A stretch of DNA of 23,430 nt from Muribaculaceae bacterium (GTDB taxonomy: Bacteria; Bacteroidota; Bacteroidia; Bacteroidales; Muribaculaceae), in contig JAEEVB010000004.1 of NCBI GenBank assembly GCA_016287065.1, positions 1-23,430 of the forward strand. The letters are read 5' to 3'. Position numbers and translations under genes: made by a program. The notes under the pieces are model-generated. The model made no database searches and was not told the origin of the DNA. It was given only the letters and a program-made list of their open reading frames with translations. Position 1 is the first letter of the stretch, and each line of letters begins with the position of its first letter. Below are positions 1-6,815 of this stretch, piece after piece.

Positions 1-299
1 TGGCATCTTGTTTCCGCTGACATCTTACCATAGCCCGCTATGCTTGCGCTGTCAGCGTCACAATCTGAACAAAATAAAATCTGTTCTAACAAAAATCCTA
101 ATGCCCGAATTGGGTTACCCAAATCGTTCATTAGGCCGGAAAGGTTTGTTGTTTAATCTTTTTTGCCATAACAGTTTTCTTTTGGCATCTTGTTTCCGCC
201 GACATCTTACCATAGCCCGCTATGCTTGCGCTGTCAGCGTCACAATCTGCACAAAATAAATTCTGTTCTGACAAAAATCCTAATGCCCGAATTGGGTTA
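1..299. repeat. 117-bp direct repeat, two copies 182 bp apart, with nested hairpins
   Basis: Positions 1-117 and 183-299 are nearly identical, with only a few substitutions, and are separated by a unique 65-bp spacer. Each copy holds a nested inverted repeat. In copy 1 the outer arms are CGCTGACA (15-22) and TGTCAGCG (50-57), and the inner arms are ATAGC (30-34) and GCTAT (37-41). In copy 2 one outer-arm base changes (CGCCGACA), which leaves a G-U pair on the minus-strand transcript. The copies end in CCCGAATTGGGTTA; in copy 1 this runs into the palindrome TTGGGT-T-ACCCAA (110-122). An 83-codon open frame crosses the repeat, but it simply reads the repeat twice and resembles nothing, so I do not call a gene. 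The element may extend left of the window, because copy 1 begins at base 1. Confidence 0.85.
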
Positions 300-324
300 A
301 ATAAAGTTTTTTTTATTAATTTTG
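292..324 (+). promoter_or_regulatory. Candidate promoter of the esterase gene
   Basis: TAATTTTG at 317-324 matches the Bacteroidetes -7 box TAnnTTTG. A TTG at 292-294 lies 22 bp upstream, slightly longer than the usual 19-21 bp spacing. The TTG falls in the last bases of the second 117-bp repeat copy, so the repeat would supply the -33 element. The predicted leader to the ATG at 358 is about 27 nt. Confidence 0.45.
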
Positions 325-357
325 AGGCAAAAGAAATAATATTTAATCAAAACTAAC

Positions 358-1509
358 ATGGGAAAGAGACTTAAACTGCTTGCCGGGGCATGCGCCTCGA
401 TGATGGCGCTCACCTCGAGCGCACAACAAGAACTGTGGGGCGGCGCAAAAGGCGCTCCGCTGATTCAAGGTGACAACACGGTGACATTTGCCATCAAGGC
501 ACCCGATGCACAGCAGGTGCAGGTGCAACTCGACTACGGCAAACCCATAACTATGCAGCGCGACACTGCTGGCGTTTGGATACACACGACCCAAGTGCTG
601 CCACCCGACCTGTATCTCTACAACTATGTGGTAGACGGCGTGAAGACGCTCGACCCTGAGAATGTGTACATCATGCGCGATGTTGCCACAGTGAAGAACA
701 TGTTCTTTATCGACGGCGAACAAAGCCGCTTGTATCAGGCGCAAGATGTGCCTCACGGCAATGTGAGTGCGGTGTGGTATGACTCGCCGCGCGTGGGCAA
801 GAAACGCCGCATGATGATCTATACCCCTGCGGGCTATGAGCAGGGCAAAACCCGCTACCCTGTGTTTTACCTGTTGCACGGGTCGGGCGGCGACGAAACG
901 GTGTGGCTTCACCAGGGACAAGCAGCGCAAGTGCTCGACAACCTGATTGCCACCGGCAAGGCGGTGCCCATGATTGTGGTGATGCCTAACGGCAATGTCG
1001 ACGAGCATGCGGCCCCAGGCAGCGACCAGCGCGGACTGGTAACGCCCACCTTCAACCACAAGCAATGGATGGAGGGCTCGTTTGAATCGTCGTTTGCCGA
1101 CATCATGAACTATGTGGAGAAGCACTACCGTACCCTCAAGAACAAGAAGAGCCGTGCCATTGCCGGCTTGTCGATGGGCGGATTCCACTCGCTCTATATC
1201 AGCGCCAATCAACCCCGCGACTTCGGCTATGTGGGACTCTTCTCGGCCGCCATCAGGCCTATGCGAGGCGTAGAGTCGCACATTTATGATAACCTGGAGG
1301 AGAAACTCGCCGAGCAGTTCAAGCAGGGAGTGAACCTGTACTGGATAGGCATTGGCAACGACGATTTCCTGTATCAGCCCAACAAGCAGTATCGTGCGCT
1401 GCTTGACGGAAAGGGGTACCCTTACACCTATGTGGAAAGCAAGGGCGGACATGAATGGCGCAACTGGCGACTTTACCTGACACAATTTGTGCCATTGCTT
1501 TTTAAGTAA
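358..1509 (+). CDS. Secreted alpha/beta-hydrolase esterase with N-terminal CBM48/E-set domain
   Basis: This 383-residue protein starts with a signal peptide (basic MGKR, hydrophobic stretch, cleavage expected after about residue 22 at SSAQQ). Residues about 40-125 look like the immunoglobulin-like E-set/CBM48 domain found in front of bacterial feruloyl and acetyl esterases. Residues about 140-383 are an esterase D (PF00756) type hydrolase. The oxyanion region is HGSGGDE (174-180), the nucleophile lies in GLSMGG at Ser272, the likely acid is Asp335 or Asp336 (IGNDDF), and the histidine is His365 in GGHEW. All catalytic positions are present, so the enzyme should be active. The family typically removes ferulate or acetyl groups from xylan or similar polysaccharides in the periplasm or at the surface; the exact substrate is not visible. 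It stands alone behind its own promoter, with no xylanase gene beside it. Confidence 0.88.
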   Translation: MGKRLKLLAGACASMMALTSSAQQELWGGAKGAPLIQGDNTVTFAIKAPDAQQVQVQLDYGKPITMQRDTAGVWIHTTQVLPPDLYLYNYVVDGVKTLDPENVYIMRDVATVKNMFFIDGEQSRLYQAQDVPHGNVSAVWYDSPRVGKKRRMMIYTPAGYEQGKTRYPVFYLLHGSGGDETVWLHQGQAAQVLDNLIATGKAVPMIVVMPNGNVDEHAAPGSDQRGLVTPTFNHKQWMEGSFESSFADIMNYVEKHYRTLKNKKSRAIAGLSMGGFHSLYISANQPRDFGYVGLFSAAIRPMRGVESHIYDNLEEKLAEQFKQGVNLYWIGIGNDDFLYQPNKQYRALLDGKGYPYTYVESKGGHEWRNWRLYLTQFVPLLFK

Positions 1510-1534
1510 AAAAACGCTTTTTCTTGCATTTTTA

Positions 1535-1564
1535 TTGATTTATGCAATGTTTTATGTATTTTTG
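1535..1564 (+). promoter_or_regulatory. Bacteroidetes-type promoter of the Pro/Gln-rich membrane protein
   Basis: TTG at 1535-1537, a 19-bp spacer, then TATTTTTG at 1557-1564 give a full match to the Bacteroidetes sigma factor pattern. The leader to the ATG at 1611 is about 40 nt and A-rich, with no Shine-Dalgarno sequence. Confidence 0.65.
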
Positions 1565-1610
1565 TAAATGAAAACTATCCATTAACAAACAAAACAAACA
1601 TTCAGCCCCT

Positions 1611-2375
1611 ATGAACACCGAAAACATCCCCATGGGCAATCCTCAAATGCCCCCACAGCAATCACCCTACCAGCAGCCGCCACAGCCGGGTCAGCCGCCA
1701 CAGTATCAACCCCCGCAATATGGTCAGCCACAATATGGTCAGCCGCAGTATCAGCCACCCTATCAGGCTCCAGTGCAAACGCGGCCTAATATGGGCCTTT
1801 ATATTGCTGCCTGTGTGGCCCACCTCATCTTCTGCCTGTTCATGTTTCTCTCGGCTTTTGAGATTATTAAAAGTGTAAACCATACACTGAGTGGCGTCAT
1901 GTTAATGCTGGGTGCAGTATCATCGTTGTTTATCTTCGTTGGTTTCAAGGTGTACTGCAAATCACGTCTCATTAGTGCGCCATGCACACTGCTCGTCATT
2001 GCTCAGTTCATCTACACGGTGATATTCTTGATTATACTGATTGATCCCAAGTTTGTGGTGAACAAGAATCCGGCTCTCATTTGTGGCCTCGCTTTACTGC
2101 TGGCTTTCTTGATTATGCTCATTGGTCGCCTCATAGTGGGCGGCAAACTCATGGGTAAGGGACAGCCAGGAGTAGGCTTGATGGTGATAGCCGTGGCTGT
2201 GTCGCAAATCTTGATGATTGTGCTGGGCATCATTAACGCCAAAGAATTGCAAAGCAACAGCTATGATGCCGTAGTAGCTATGCAGCGCCTGGGTGCGGTG
2301 ACATGGTTCTATTATATAGCCACCACGCTCGAATCGCTGCTTGCCATCTTCATGTTTGCCAATAAGGACAAGTAA
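1611..2375 (+). CDS. Six-helix membrane protein with Pro/Gln/Tyr-rich N-terminal tail
   Basis: This 254-residue protein is not assigned to a named family. Residues 1-59 are low-complexity and rich in Pro, Gln and Tyr, with YGQPQ-type repeats; residues from about 61 form six hydrophobic segments (roughly 63-86, 93-112, 122-144, 153-175, 186-208 and 228-250). There is no cleavable signal peptide, so the tail is probably cytoplasmic. Pro/Gln-rich tails of this kind precede small membrane domains in many bacteria and are thought to be disordered. At the DNA level the tail has tandem 15-bp units (1716-1730 and 1731-1745, then a degenerate third), so its length could vary between strains. The gene has its own promoter and terminator and appears to be monocistronic. 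No enzymatic motif is visible. Confidence 0.75.
   Translation: MNTENIPMGNPQMPPQQSPYQQPPQPGQPPQYQPPQYGQPQYGQPQYQPPYQAPVQTRPNMGLYIAACVAHLIFCLFMFLSAFEIIKSVNHTLSGVMLMLGAVSSLFIFVGFKVYCKSRLISAPCTLLVIAQFIYTVIFLIILIDPKFVVNKNPALICGLALLLAFLIMLIGRLIVGGKLMGKGQPGVGLMVIAVAVSQILMIVLGIINAKELQSNSYDAVVAMQRLGAVTWFYYIATTLESLLAIFMFANKDK
1716..1760 (+). repeat. In-frame 15-bp tandem repeat encoding YGQPQ units
   Basis: Two 15-bp units, 1716-1730 and 1731-1745, differ only at the last base and are followed by a degenerate third unit. The unit length is a multiple of three, so gain or loss of a unit would keep the reading frame. Confidence 0.7.
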
Positions 2376-2380
2376 AGCAT

Positions 2381-2447
2381 CACAGGCTTTTACAACCTGT
2401 GCAGAATCACGATGCCGACCTTCACGAAGGCCGGCATTGGTTTGTTT
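2381..2447 (+). terminator. Hairpin pair and T-rich tail after the membrane protein gene
   Basis: A first hairpin has arms CACAGG (2381-2386) and CCTGTG (2396-2401). The main one, at 2412-2437, has arms ATGCCGACCTTC and GAAGGCCGGCAT with a single mismatch, followed by TTGGTTTGTTT. This fits an intrinsic terminator for the plus-strand gene. It also lies just past the end of the convergent argC-like gene, but there is no clear T-run in that direction. Confidence 0.65.
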
Positions 2448-2468
2448 AAGTGTATGATATGTCGCGAA

Positions 2469-3428
2469 TTACAAGGCCGATGACTTGGTGAGCAGACCCA
2501 CGCGCTCATGCAGTCCAAAGAGCAGGTTCATGCAGTGCACGGCATTGCCGGCTGCACCCTTCATCACGTCGTCGATGGCGGCGGTGATGAGTAACTGGTC
2601 GTCGATGCGCTCCAGATGCAGCAGACACTTGTTGGTGTTCACCACATCCTGCATCTGCACCTCATTGTCGGTGATAAAGGTGAAGTGGTGATCGTCGTAG
2701 TACTCGTCGTAGAGCTGTCGGATCACCTTGATGTCGACATTGCATTTAACATGCACGGCAGCCAGCAGTCCGCGTTCGAACGAACCCTGCATGGGAATGA
2801 AGTGGATGGGCTTGTTGAAACTGAGTTGCAGTTGCTTGAGAGTCTGCACCACTTCTTGCGTCTGATTGTGCCGGAAGGGCTGCTTCACGCATGCGTTGCC
2901 GCTACAACAGACGGGAGCCTCGTTGAAGGCGTTAGGCGATGCGATGGCGGTGACGTAGATGTCGTTGTTGAGCAGCAGATTCTTGGCAAGCGGCAGCAGG
3001 GCCAGTTCGATGGCCACGGCAAAAGCGCCGGCATTAGACACATGGAAGCAGTCGTGTACCATGTACTTGCGGTTCAGTTCCGACAGGCCATAGACAAAGT
3101 CGTGGTTTTCGTCGGCCATCGTGAAGTCGCCCGCCATGTCGATGATGCGCATATCCTGAGGAAGGGCTTCGCCATGTGTCTGCATGAAAGCCGCAGAGGA
3201 GCCTGCCGGTCCACACAGGAAAATCATGTTGACGTTGTCGAAGTTCAAGTCGGAAGAAAACTGTAAATCAGTTTCACCCACCAGTCCACGGTGAACATTT
3301 GTGATGGAAGTGTCGCCTTGAGTGTTGCTGTTCACCCAGACAATTTCCACATCGGGATGATTCAGTAGAATCCTTATCAGTTCACCGGCGGCACGTTGTG
3401 TTCCGCCCACTATTCCGACTTTAATCAT
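2469..3428 (-). CDS. argC: ArgC-family protein (N-acetyl-gamma-glutamyl-phosphate reductase homologue) lacking catalytic residues
   Basis: The 319-residue length, the N-terminal Rossmann region and the C-terminal KGAAGNAVHCMNLLFGL segment place it in the ArgC family, which reduces N-acyl-glutamyl-5-phosphate with NADPH in arginine synthesis. Key positions are changed, however. The active-site motif, normally NPGC, reads NAGA, so the catalytic Cys is Ala135 (codon GCT at 3024-3026). The nucleotide loop, normally GGAGYTGGE, reads GGTQRAAGE. The LPHG-type motif reads CGPAGSS. The IDLSADFR-type motif reads IDMAGDFT. His187 (FRHNQ) may be the conserved histidine. The frame is intact with no stop or shift, so it seems to be under selection. 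It follows argR by 42 nt with no promoter between, so the two are probably co-transcribed. I infer a non-catalytic or repurposed paralogue; the symbol marks family, not activity. Confidence 0.8.
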   Translation of the reverse strand: MIKVGIVGGTQRAAGELIRILLNHPDVEIVWVNSNTQGDTSITNVHRGLVGETDLQFSSDLNFDNVNMIFLCGPAGSSAAFMQTHGEALPQDMRIIDMAGDFTMADENHDFVYGLSELNRKYMVHDCFHVSNAGAFAVAIELALLPLAKNLLLNNDIYVTAIASPNAFNEAPVCCSGNACVKQPFRHNQTQEVVQTLKQLQLSFNKPIHFIPMQGSFERGLLAAVHVKCNVDIKVIRQLYDEYYDDHHFTFITDNEVQMQDVVNTNKCLLHLERIDDQLLITAAIDDVMKGAAGNAVHCMNLLFGLHERVGLLTKSSAL

Positions 3429-3470
3429 AATCTTTTATTTATGGTTTTATAAAAAGCAGGTTTGGAGTTC

Positions 3471-3965
3471 TTACACTCGGGATGCGTCATCCAGTGGCAC
3501 GAAGCGGGCAAAGAACTGCTTAGCCTCATCGACGGTCACGCCCTCGTGAAGGACCACAAACACGGTGTCGGCACCGGCGATGGTACCCATAATGAGAGGG
3601 GACTTGCTCATGTCGATGTCGTAGGCCAAACCTGTGGCATATCCGTTGCGGGTCTTGATAACGGCTATGTTACCAGAGAAATCGATGGAAACGAAGCCCA
3701 CCTGCTGGCTCATTGAGACGCTGTTGAGTCCGCGTTCGAGCATGGAGTCGTGCAGGTCGTTGTTATCGGGAATAATGTAGGTGTAGTTTCCTTTGTCGGA
3801 AGCTACCTTGGTTACCTTCAGCGCTTTCAGGTCGCGCGAGAGGGTGGCTTGTGTCACGTCAACACCATAGCTTCTTAACATGTAAGCCAGTTCGTTTTGG
3901 CTGCCAATGTTGTTGTTCTTGATAAGCTTGATGATGAGTTGCAATCTGTTTCTTTTATTTTTCAC
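3471..3965 (-). CDS. argR: Arginine repressor ArgR
   Basis: This 164-residue protein has the two-domain ArgR architecture. Residues 1-70 form the winged helix-turn-helix with the signature QATLSRDLKALKV (Ser43-Arg44 in the recognition helix). Residues about 85-155 form the oligomerisation and arginine-binding domain with the GTIAGADT motif (127-134), which binds arginine at the trimer interface. The start is GTG at 3965; family members begin with a similar MKNK-NRL segment, and an in-frame stop lies at 3984-3986. ArgR represses arginine synthesis genes and activates catabolic ones as an arginine-bound hexamer. A matching operator lies about 125 bp upstream, which suggests autoregulation. The only arginine gene next to it is the argC-like gene; argG, argD and argB are absent from this window. 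Confidence 0.93.
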   Translation of the reverse strand: MKNKRNRLQLIIKLIKNNNIGSQNELAYMLRSYGVDVTQATLSRDLKALKVTKVASDKGNYTYIIPDNNDLHDSMLERGLNSVSMSQQVGFVSIDFSGNIAVIKTRNGYATGLAYDIDMSKSPLIMGTIAGADTVFVVLHEGVTVDEAKQFFARFVPLDDASRV

Positions 3966-4041
3966 GATAGTAATATTTAGGTGTTATGTGTTCCACAAAA
4001 AGCCAAAGAGGCATGGAGCACTTCACTTGGGTTATTTTCCA

Positions 4042-4049
4042 CAAAGATA
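4042..4049 (-). promoter_or_regulatory. -7 box of the argR-argC promoter
   Basis: The minus strand reads TATCTTTG, a match to TAnnTTTG. The -33 region is weak: no TTTG lies at the expected spacing. A weak core promoter is compatible with control by a regulator bound just upstream. Confidence 0.45.
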
Positions 4050-4088
4050 GCACAAAAAACTGAATTGGAAAACGAAAAAGTATATTTT

Positions 4089-4106
4089 TTTGAATTTTTA
4101 TTCAAA
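4089..4106. promoter_or_regulatory. ARG-box-like operator (ArgR binding site)
   Basis: The core TGAAT-TTTT-ATTCA (4091-4104) is a perfect palindrome and fits the E. coli ARG-box consensus TGAATwwwwATTCA, with matching A/T flanks. It lies about 40-60 bp upstream of the argR -7 box, in the only gap next to argR. Only one box is seen, whereas ArgR operators are often paired. Confidence 0.6.
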
Positions 4107-4153
4107 AATACTCTTGTGGAGGTAAGACTCTCTATTTGATAAACCGTTATTAA

Positions 4154-5362
4154 TTACTTGAAATCCTGCATAAGTTCATCGAGCATTTGCTTGCAGTGGC
4201 CGGGAATCACGATGTGATGGTTTCCTATGGGATGGGTGAGGAAGTAGGCTGCATCGGCAGGGTTTTCGAGCTTGATGCGTTGCTGTGTGCGGCACAGGTT
4301 GGGCAGTTGCAGGTTCTCGAGCAGTTCGCCCTGAGCGGTAAAGTGGCGTTTGAGGTCGCCCGATGTCTTGAATATGGTGACCGGTCCCTCGGGCATATAT
4401 CCCCTGATGCCTACGCCAATGCCCGACTCGAAATGTGTGAGCAGGTCGTACTTGTCCACCATATTAAAAGGTATGGTGCAGTGTGCCAGAATCATCTCGC
4501 CGGTGGTGATATCGATGCGCGAAGGATTGGCCTGGAATCCTGTGAGCCCTGTGAGCGCCTGAGCGATGGCCATAGACAGGAGCGCGGGAATATCGCCCTC
4601 GCAACTTGCCACAATGCCCTCGCTGTTAAGTTGTGCCAGAGCCAAGCAACCCGTGTTGTGGACGCTGGTGAGCAGGTCGAAGCAGCGCAAAGTGATGCCC
4701 TGTAGGTTGCGGTCGAGGATGATGCTCTTGAGTGCATGATAGATGCGCCACGCATCGTTGATGGCCGATTGCACGGCTGCAGGGGTAGATGCGGGGTCGA
4801 ACCCTTCGCCACAATCGTGTGGAGCCTCTTGGAAAGCATCGAGCAATTCCTGCATAGGCACATCGATGAGATCGATGCCGTGGGCATGCAGCTTATCGAC
4901 ATCGGGTTGGCTGGCGATGAGCCAGTCAGAGGGTTTGCCAATCACGCCTAGTCGCAATCCCGTCAATTCGTGCCGAGCCGCTTCTACCTGCATGAGGCGG
5001 GTGATGCGCTCGGTCAGGTAGGGTGGTGTGCCGTGCAGAATCTCGCCTCTTAGCCCGTTCTGCTCCAGATAGGAGAGAATTTCGATGGAGGCCGCCAGCG
5101 AATTGCTCTGCCCCGAAGTGAGCAGATAGAAGGTGCCGTGCGACTGCTGGCGCAACTGCGGCAAGAGGGTCTTGAAGATGCCCTCGGCACCACCGGTGCG
5201 CACATAGATGAGGTTGAGGGGCGATTGGCCATAGGTGGTGAAATCGTCGCCATGCAGTGTGTAGGCAATGCTGAGGCTGTCGAGGAACTCCTTCGAGGCC
5301 TTGTCGATGGCGTCCTTGTCGTGCAACGCCGAAGTAATGGTGTAGATTGCTATCTTGTTCAT
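4154..5362 (-). CDS. L-fucose/L-arabinose isomerase-like protein
   Basis: This 402-residue protein resembles the fucose/arabinose isomerase superfamily (FucI/AraA). The best evidence is the C-terminal half: CEGDIPALLSMAIAQALTG (254-272), then NPSRID (279-284) and ILAHCTIPF (291-299), which match the family pattern of a metal-binding acidic motif followed by a DPSR...LAHCT segment, and a late GNHH (380-383). The N-terminal half has alternating beta-alpha segments compatible with the family. Its true substrate is unknown: classical FucI is near 590 residues, so this is one of the shorter homologues common in Bacteroidetes. It starts 25 nt after the ATPase stop with no promoter in the gap, so it may be read from the ATPase promoter. 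No sugar kinase, aldolase or transporter is nearby. Confidence 0.7.
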   Translation of the reverse strand: MNKIAIYTITSALHDKDAIDKASKEFLDSLSIAYTLHGDDFTTYGQSPLNLIYVRTGGAEGIFKTLLPQLRQQSHGTFYLLTSGQSNSLAASIEILSYLEQNGLRGEILHGTPPYLTERITRLMQVEAARHELTGLRLGVIGKPSDWLIASQPDVDKLHAHGIDLIDVPMQELLDAFQEAPHDCGEGFDPASTPAAVQSAINDAWRIYHALKSIILDRNLQGITLRCFDLLTSVHNTGCLALAQLNSEGIVASCEGDIPALLSMAIAQALTGLTGFQANPSRIDITTGEMILAHCTIPFNMVDKYDLLTHFESGIGVGIRGYMPEGPVTIFKTSGDLKRHFTAQGELLENLQLPNLCRTQQRIKLENPADAAYFLTHPIGNHHIVIPGHCKQMLDELMQDFK

Positions 5363-5387
5363 TATTCAATATCGTGTCAGAAATTAA

Positions 5388-6518
5388 TTAATGAGTAACA
5401 TTTCTCCTTATCCATAAGGCAAAGAAGGCATCATAGGCCATATAATAACCTTTATCCTCGGTAAGCAAGTCTTTAGCAAGCAGCCCTTTTACTGCTGAGT
5501 TTACGGAACTGACCGATTGTAGATTGTACTTTCGTACAAACTCACCGCTCGTCACCCCTTTCACTTTGCCCTCCATCGCTATGGCTACAAATGTTTTGCT
5601 TTGACTGGCTGGCAGTTGTCGCAGCAATGCCTCATAAGTGTCGTTAGCCATATTCAAATGGTAATCAACCGCTTCATCGATTGCCCGCAAATCACATTCC
5701 TCGCCACGCCCGGTGCGCAAGAACAAGGTGTTCATGATGCGTTGCATATAGGCTGTCACACCATGAAAGCGATTATATACTTCGTCAACAACCTCGCCTG
5801 GCAATGTCTTTCCCGCTTCGTCGAAAAGATTCACGGCAAAATCGCGATAAGCTTCTAATGCCAGTGGTTGCAGATTCATGATCGTCACCGACTGATAGAA
5901 GGGGCGCGATGGAGAAGCAAACATCTCATTGAGCAAATGCCGCTGCGAACCAGCAAAGATAAAATTGGCGTTGCGACAGTTCTGAATGTGAGTACGGAGC
6001 CGCGCCTCTATATTAGGAGCATCGGAGTAGCTAGCTATCTGCTGAAACTCATCGATGGCCACAATGCAATGATGGTCGGCTTGCTCGAGAAAATTGAAAA
6101 TCTCGTCGAGCGAAGTCTCAGGGTCTTTCATGGTGCCCACACCTACACCCCATGAAGGTTGACCAAAAACATCGAAAGTGACATCGGCCCGCAACGAAGC
6201 CACAACATCGATGAATCGCTGTATGATGCGTTTGCCTTTTGGCTTGAGAGCCTCGATAATGCTCTTGCCCAAGGCATTGACAAACTCGCGCAACGAGGTC
6301 GTGGCATAAACATCGACCACAAATGTGTAGTATTGATTCTTGATTTCATCTTGAGCAAAACAGTGCTTGATGAGATCGGTTTTGCCAAGGCGACGAGGTG
6401 AGATGAGTGCCACATTATTCTCATTACACAGTAACTTAGTAAGTGATTGAGTTTCAGTCACTCGGTCACAAAAATAATGCTCGCCTGCATAGCCATTTGT
6501 AACAAAAGGGTTGTTCAT
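5388..6518 (-). CDS. STAND-like AAA ATPase (archaeal-type ATPase, PF01637) with C-terminal winged helix
   Basis: This 376-residue protein has a P-loop with the family's atypical Walker A ISPRRLGKTD (39-48; Lys46 and Thr47 bind phosphate) and a Walker B HCIVAIDEF (150-158; Asp156-Glu157). FIFAGSQRH (about 207-215) fits a sensor-1 strand, and residues about 300-370 look like a winged helix-turn-helix followed by a short C-terminal tail. These soluble ATPases are multiplied in Bacteroidetes genomes. Their cellular role is not established; proposals include regulation, stress signalling or defence. The gene is preceded by its own promoter with a 14-bp repeat array and is followed closely by the isomerase-like gene. 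The winged helix and the operator-like repeats together suggest autoregulation (inference). Confidence 0.8.
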   Translation of the reverse strand: MNNPFVTNGYAGEHYFCDRVTETQSLTKLLCNENNVALISPRRLGKTDLIKHCFAQDEIKNQYYTFVVDVYATTSLREFVNALGKSIIEALKPKGKRIIQRFIDVVASLRADVTFDVFGQPSWGVGVGTMKDPETSLDEIFNFLEQADHHCIVAIDEFQQIASYSDAPNIEARLRTHIQNCRNANFIFAGSQRHLLNEMFASPSRPFYQSVTIMNLQPLALEAYRDFAVNLFDEAGKTLPGEVVDEVYNRFHGVTAYMQRIMNTLFLRTGRGEECDLRAIDEAVDYHLNMANDTYEALLRQLPASQSKTFVAIAMEGKVKGVTSGEFVRKYNLQSVSSVNSAVKGLLAKDLLTEDKGYYMAYDAFFALWIRRNVTH

Positions 6519-6537
6519 AGTGCTCGTATTTTTGGAG

Positions 6538-6568
6538 CAAAGATAGTGATTTTATCACAATTATCAAA
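6538..6568 (-). promoter_or_regulatory. Promoter of the STAND-like ATPase, overlapping a repeat array
   Basis: On the minus strand TTTG (6565-6568), a 19-bp spacer and TATCTTTG (6538-6545) form a full Bacteroidetes promoter. The predicted transcription start is only about 13 nt from the ATG. The -33 box lies inside the first 14-bp repeat unit. Confidence 0.65.
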
Positions 6569-6605
6569 AAATGATAATCAAAAAATGATAATCAAAAAGT
6601 GATAA
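6564..6605. repeat. Three tandem 14-bp operator-like repeats upstream of the ATPase
   Basis: The units TCAAAAAATGATAA (6564-6577), the same (6578-6591) and TCAAAAAGTGATAA (6592-6605) are contiguous. Each junction forms a TTATCA-N5-TGATAA inverted repeat, a dyad typical of helix-turn-helix protein sites. A related TTATCA also occurs just before the array, at 6552-6557. Confidence 0.8.
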
Positions 6606-6651
6606 TTTATATTATTGGGATAATTTGCGAGATGGTTGGTTGCAAGTTGCT

Positions 6652-6815
6652 GATTCACAAAAGAATTATACTGAAGTATGCTGTTGATTCACAGGAGGTT
6701 GATGCCAAGGTTGTCAGGTTTACAAGAGGTTGACATCAAGGTCGTCCAGCCCATAGGAGGATAGTACCGAGATTATCTGTTGATTCACAGGAGGATGGTG
6801 TCGAGGTCGTCGGGA
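6652..6815. repeat. Degenerate 31-34-bp tandem array derived from the 3' end of the MBL gene
   Basis: Five related units begin at about 6652, 6686, 6717, 6748 and 6782 (spacings 34, 31, 31 and 34). The last unit is the actual end of the MBL gene, coding for DDLDTILL and the stop. Read on the minus strand, the unit at 6686 would encode DNLGINLL and a stop, the unit at 6717 LDDLDVNLL and a stop, and the unit at 6748 DNLGTILL. The copies therefore keep the coding meaning of the gene terminus while lying downstream of the stop. Divergence rises away from the gene. Confidence 0.75.

Noticed and set aside
8..259. 83-codon open frame at the left edge
   Set aside because: It reads through both copies of the 117-bp repeat, shows no protein family features, and its two halves are the repeat in translation.
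343..1485. 380-codon open frame antisense to the esterase
   Set aside because: The plus frame has a signal peptide and a complete catalytic triad; the antisense frame is a codon-bias shadow.
2469..3428. argC as an ordinary functional enzyme
   Set aside because: The catalytic Cys and the nucleotide-loop glycines are replaced, confirmed at codon level, so a standard call would mislead.
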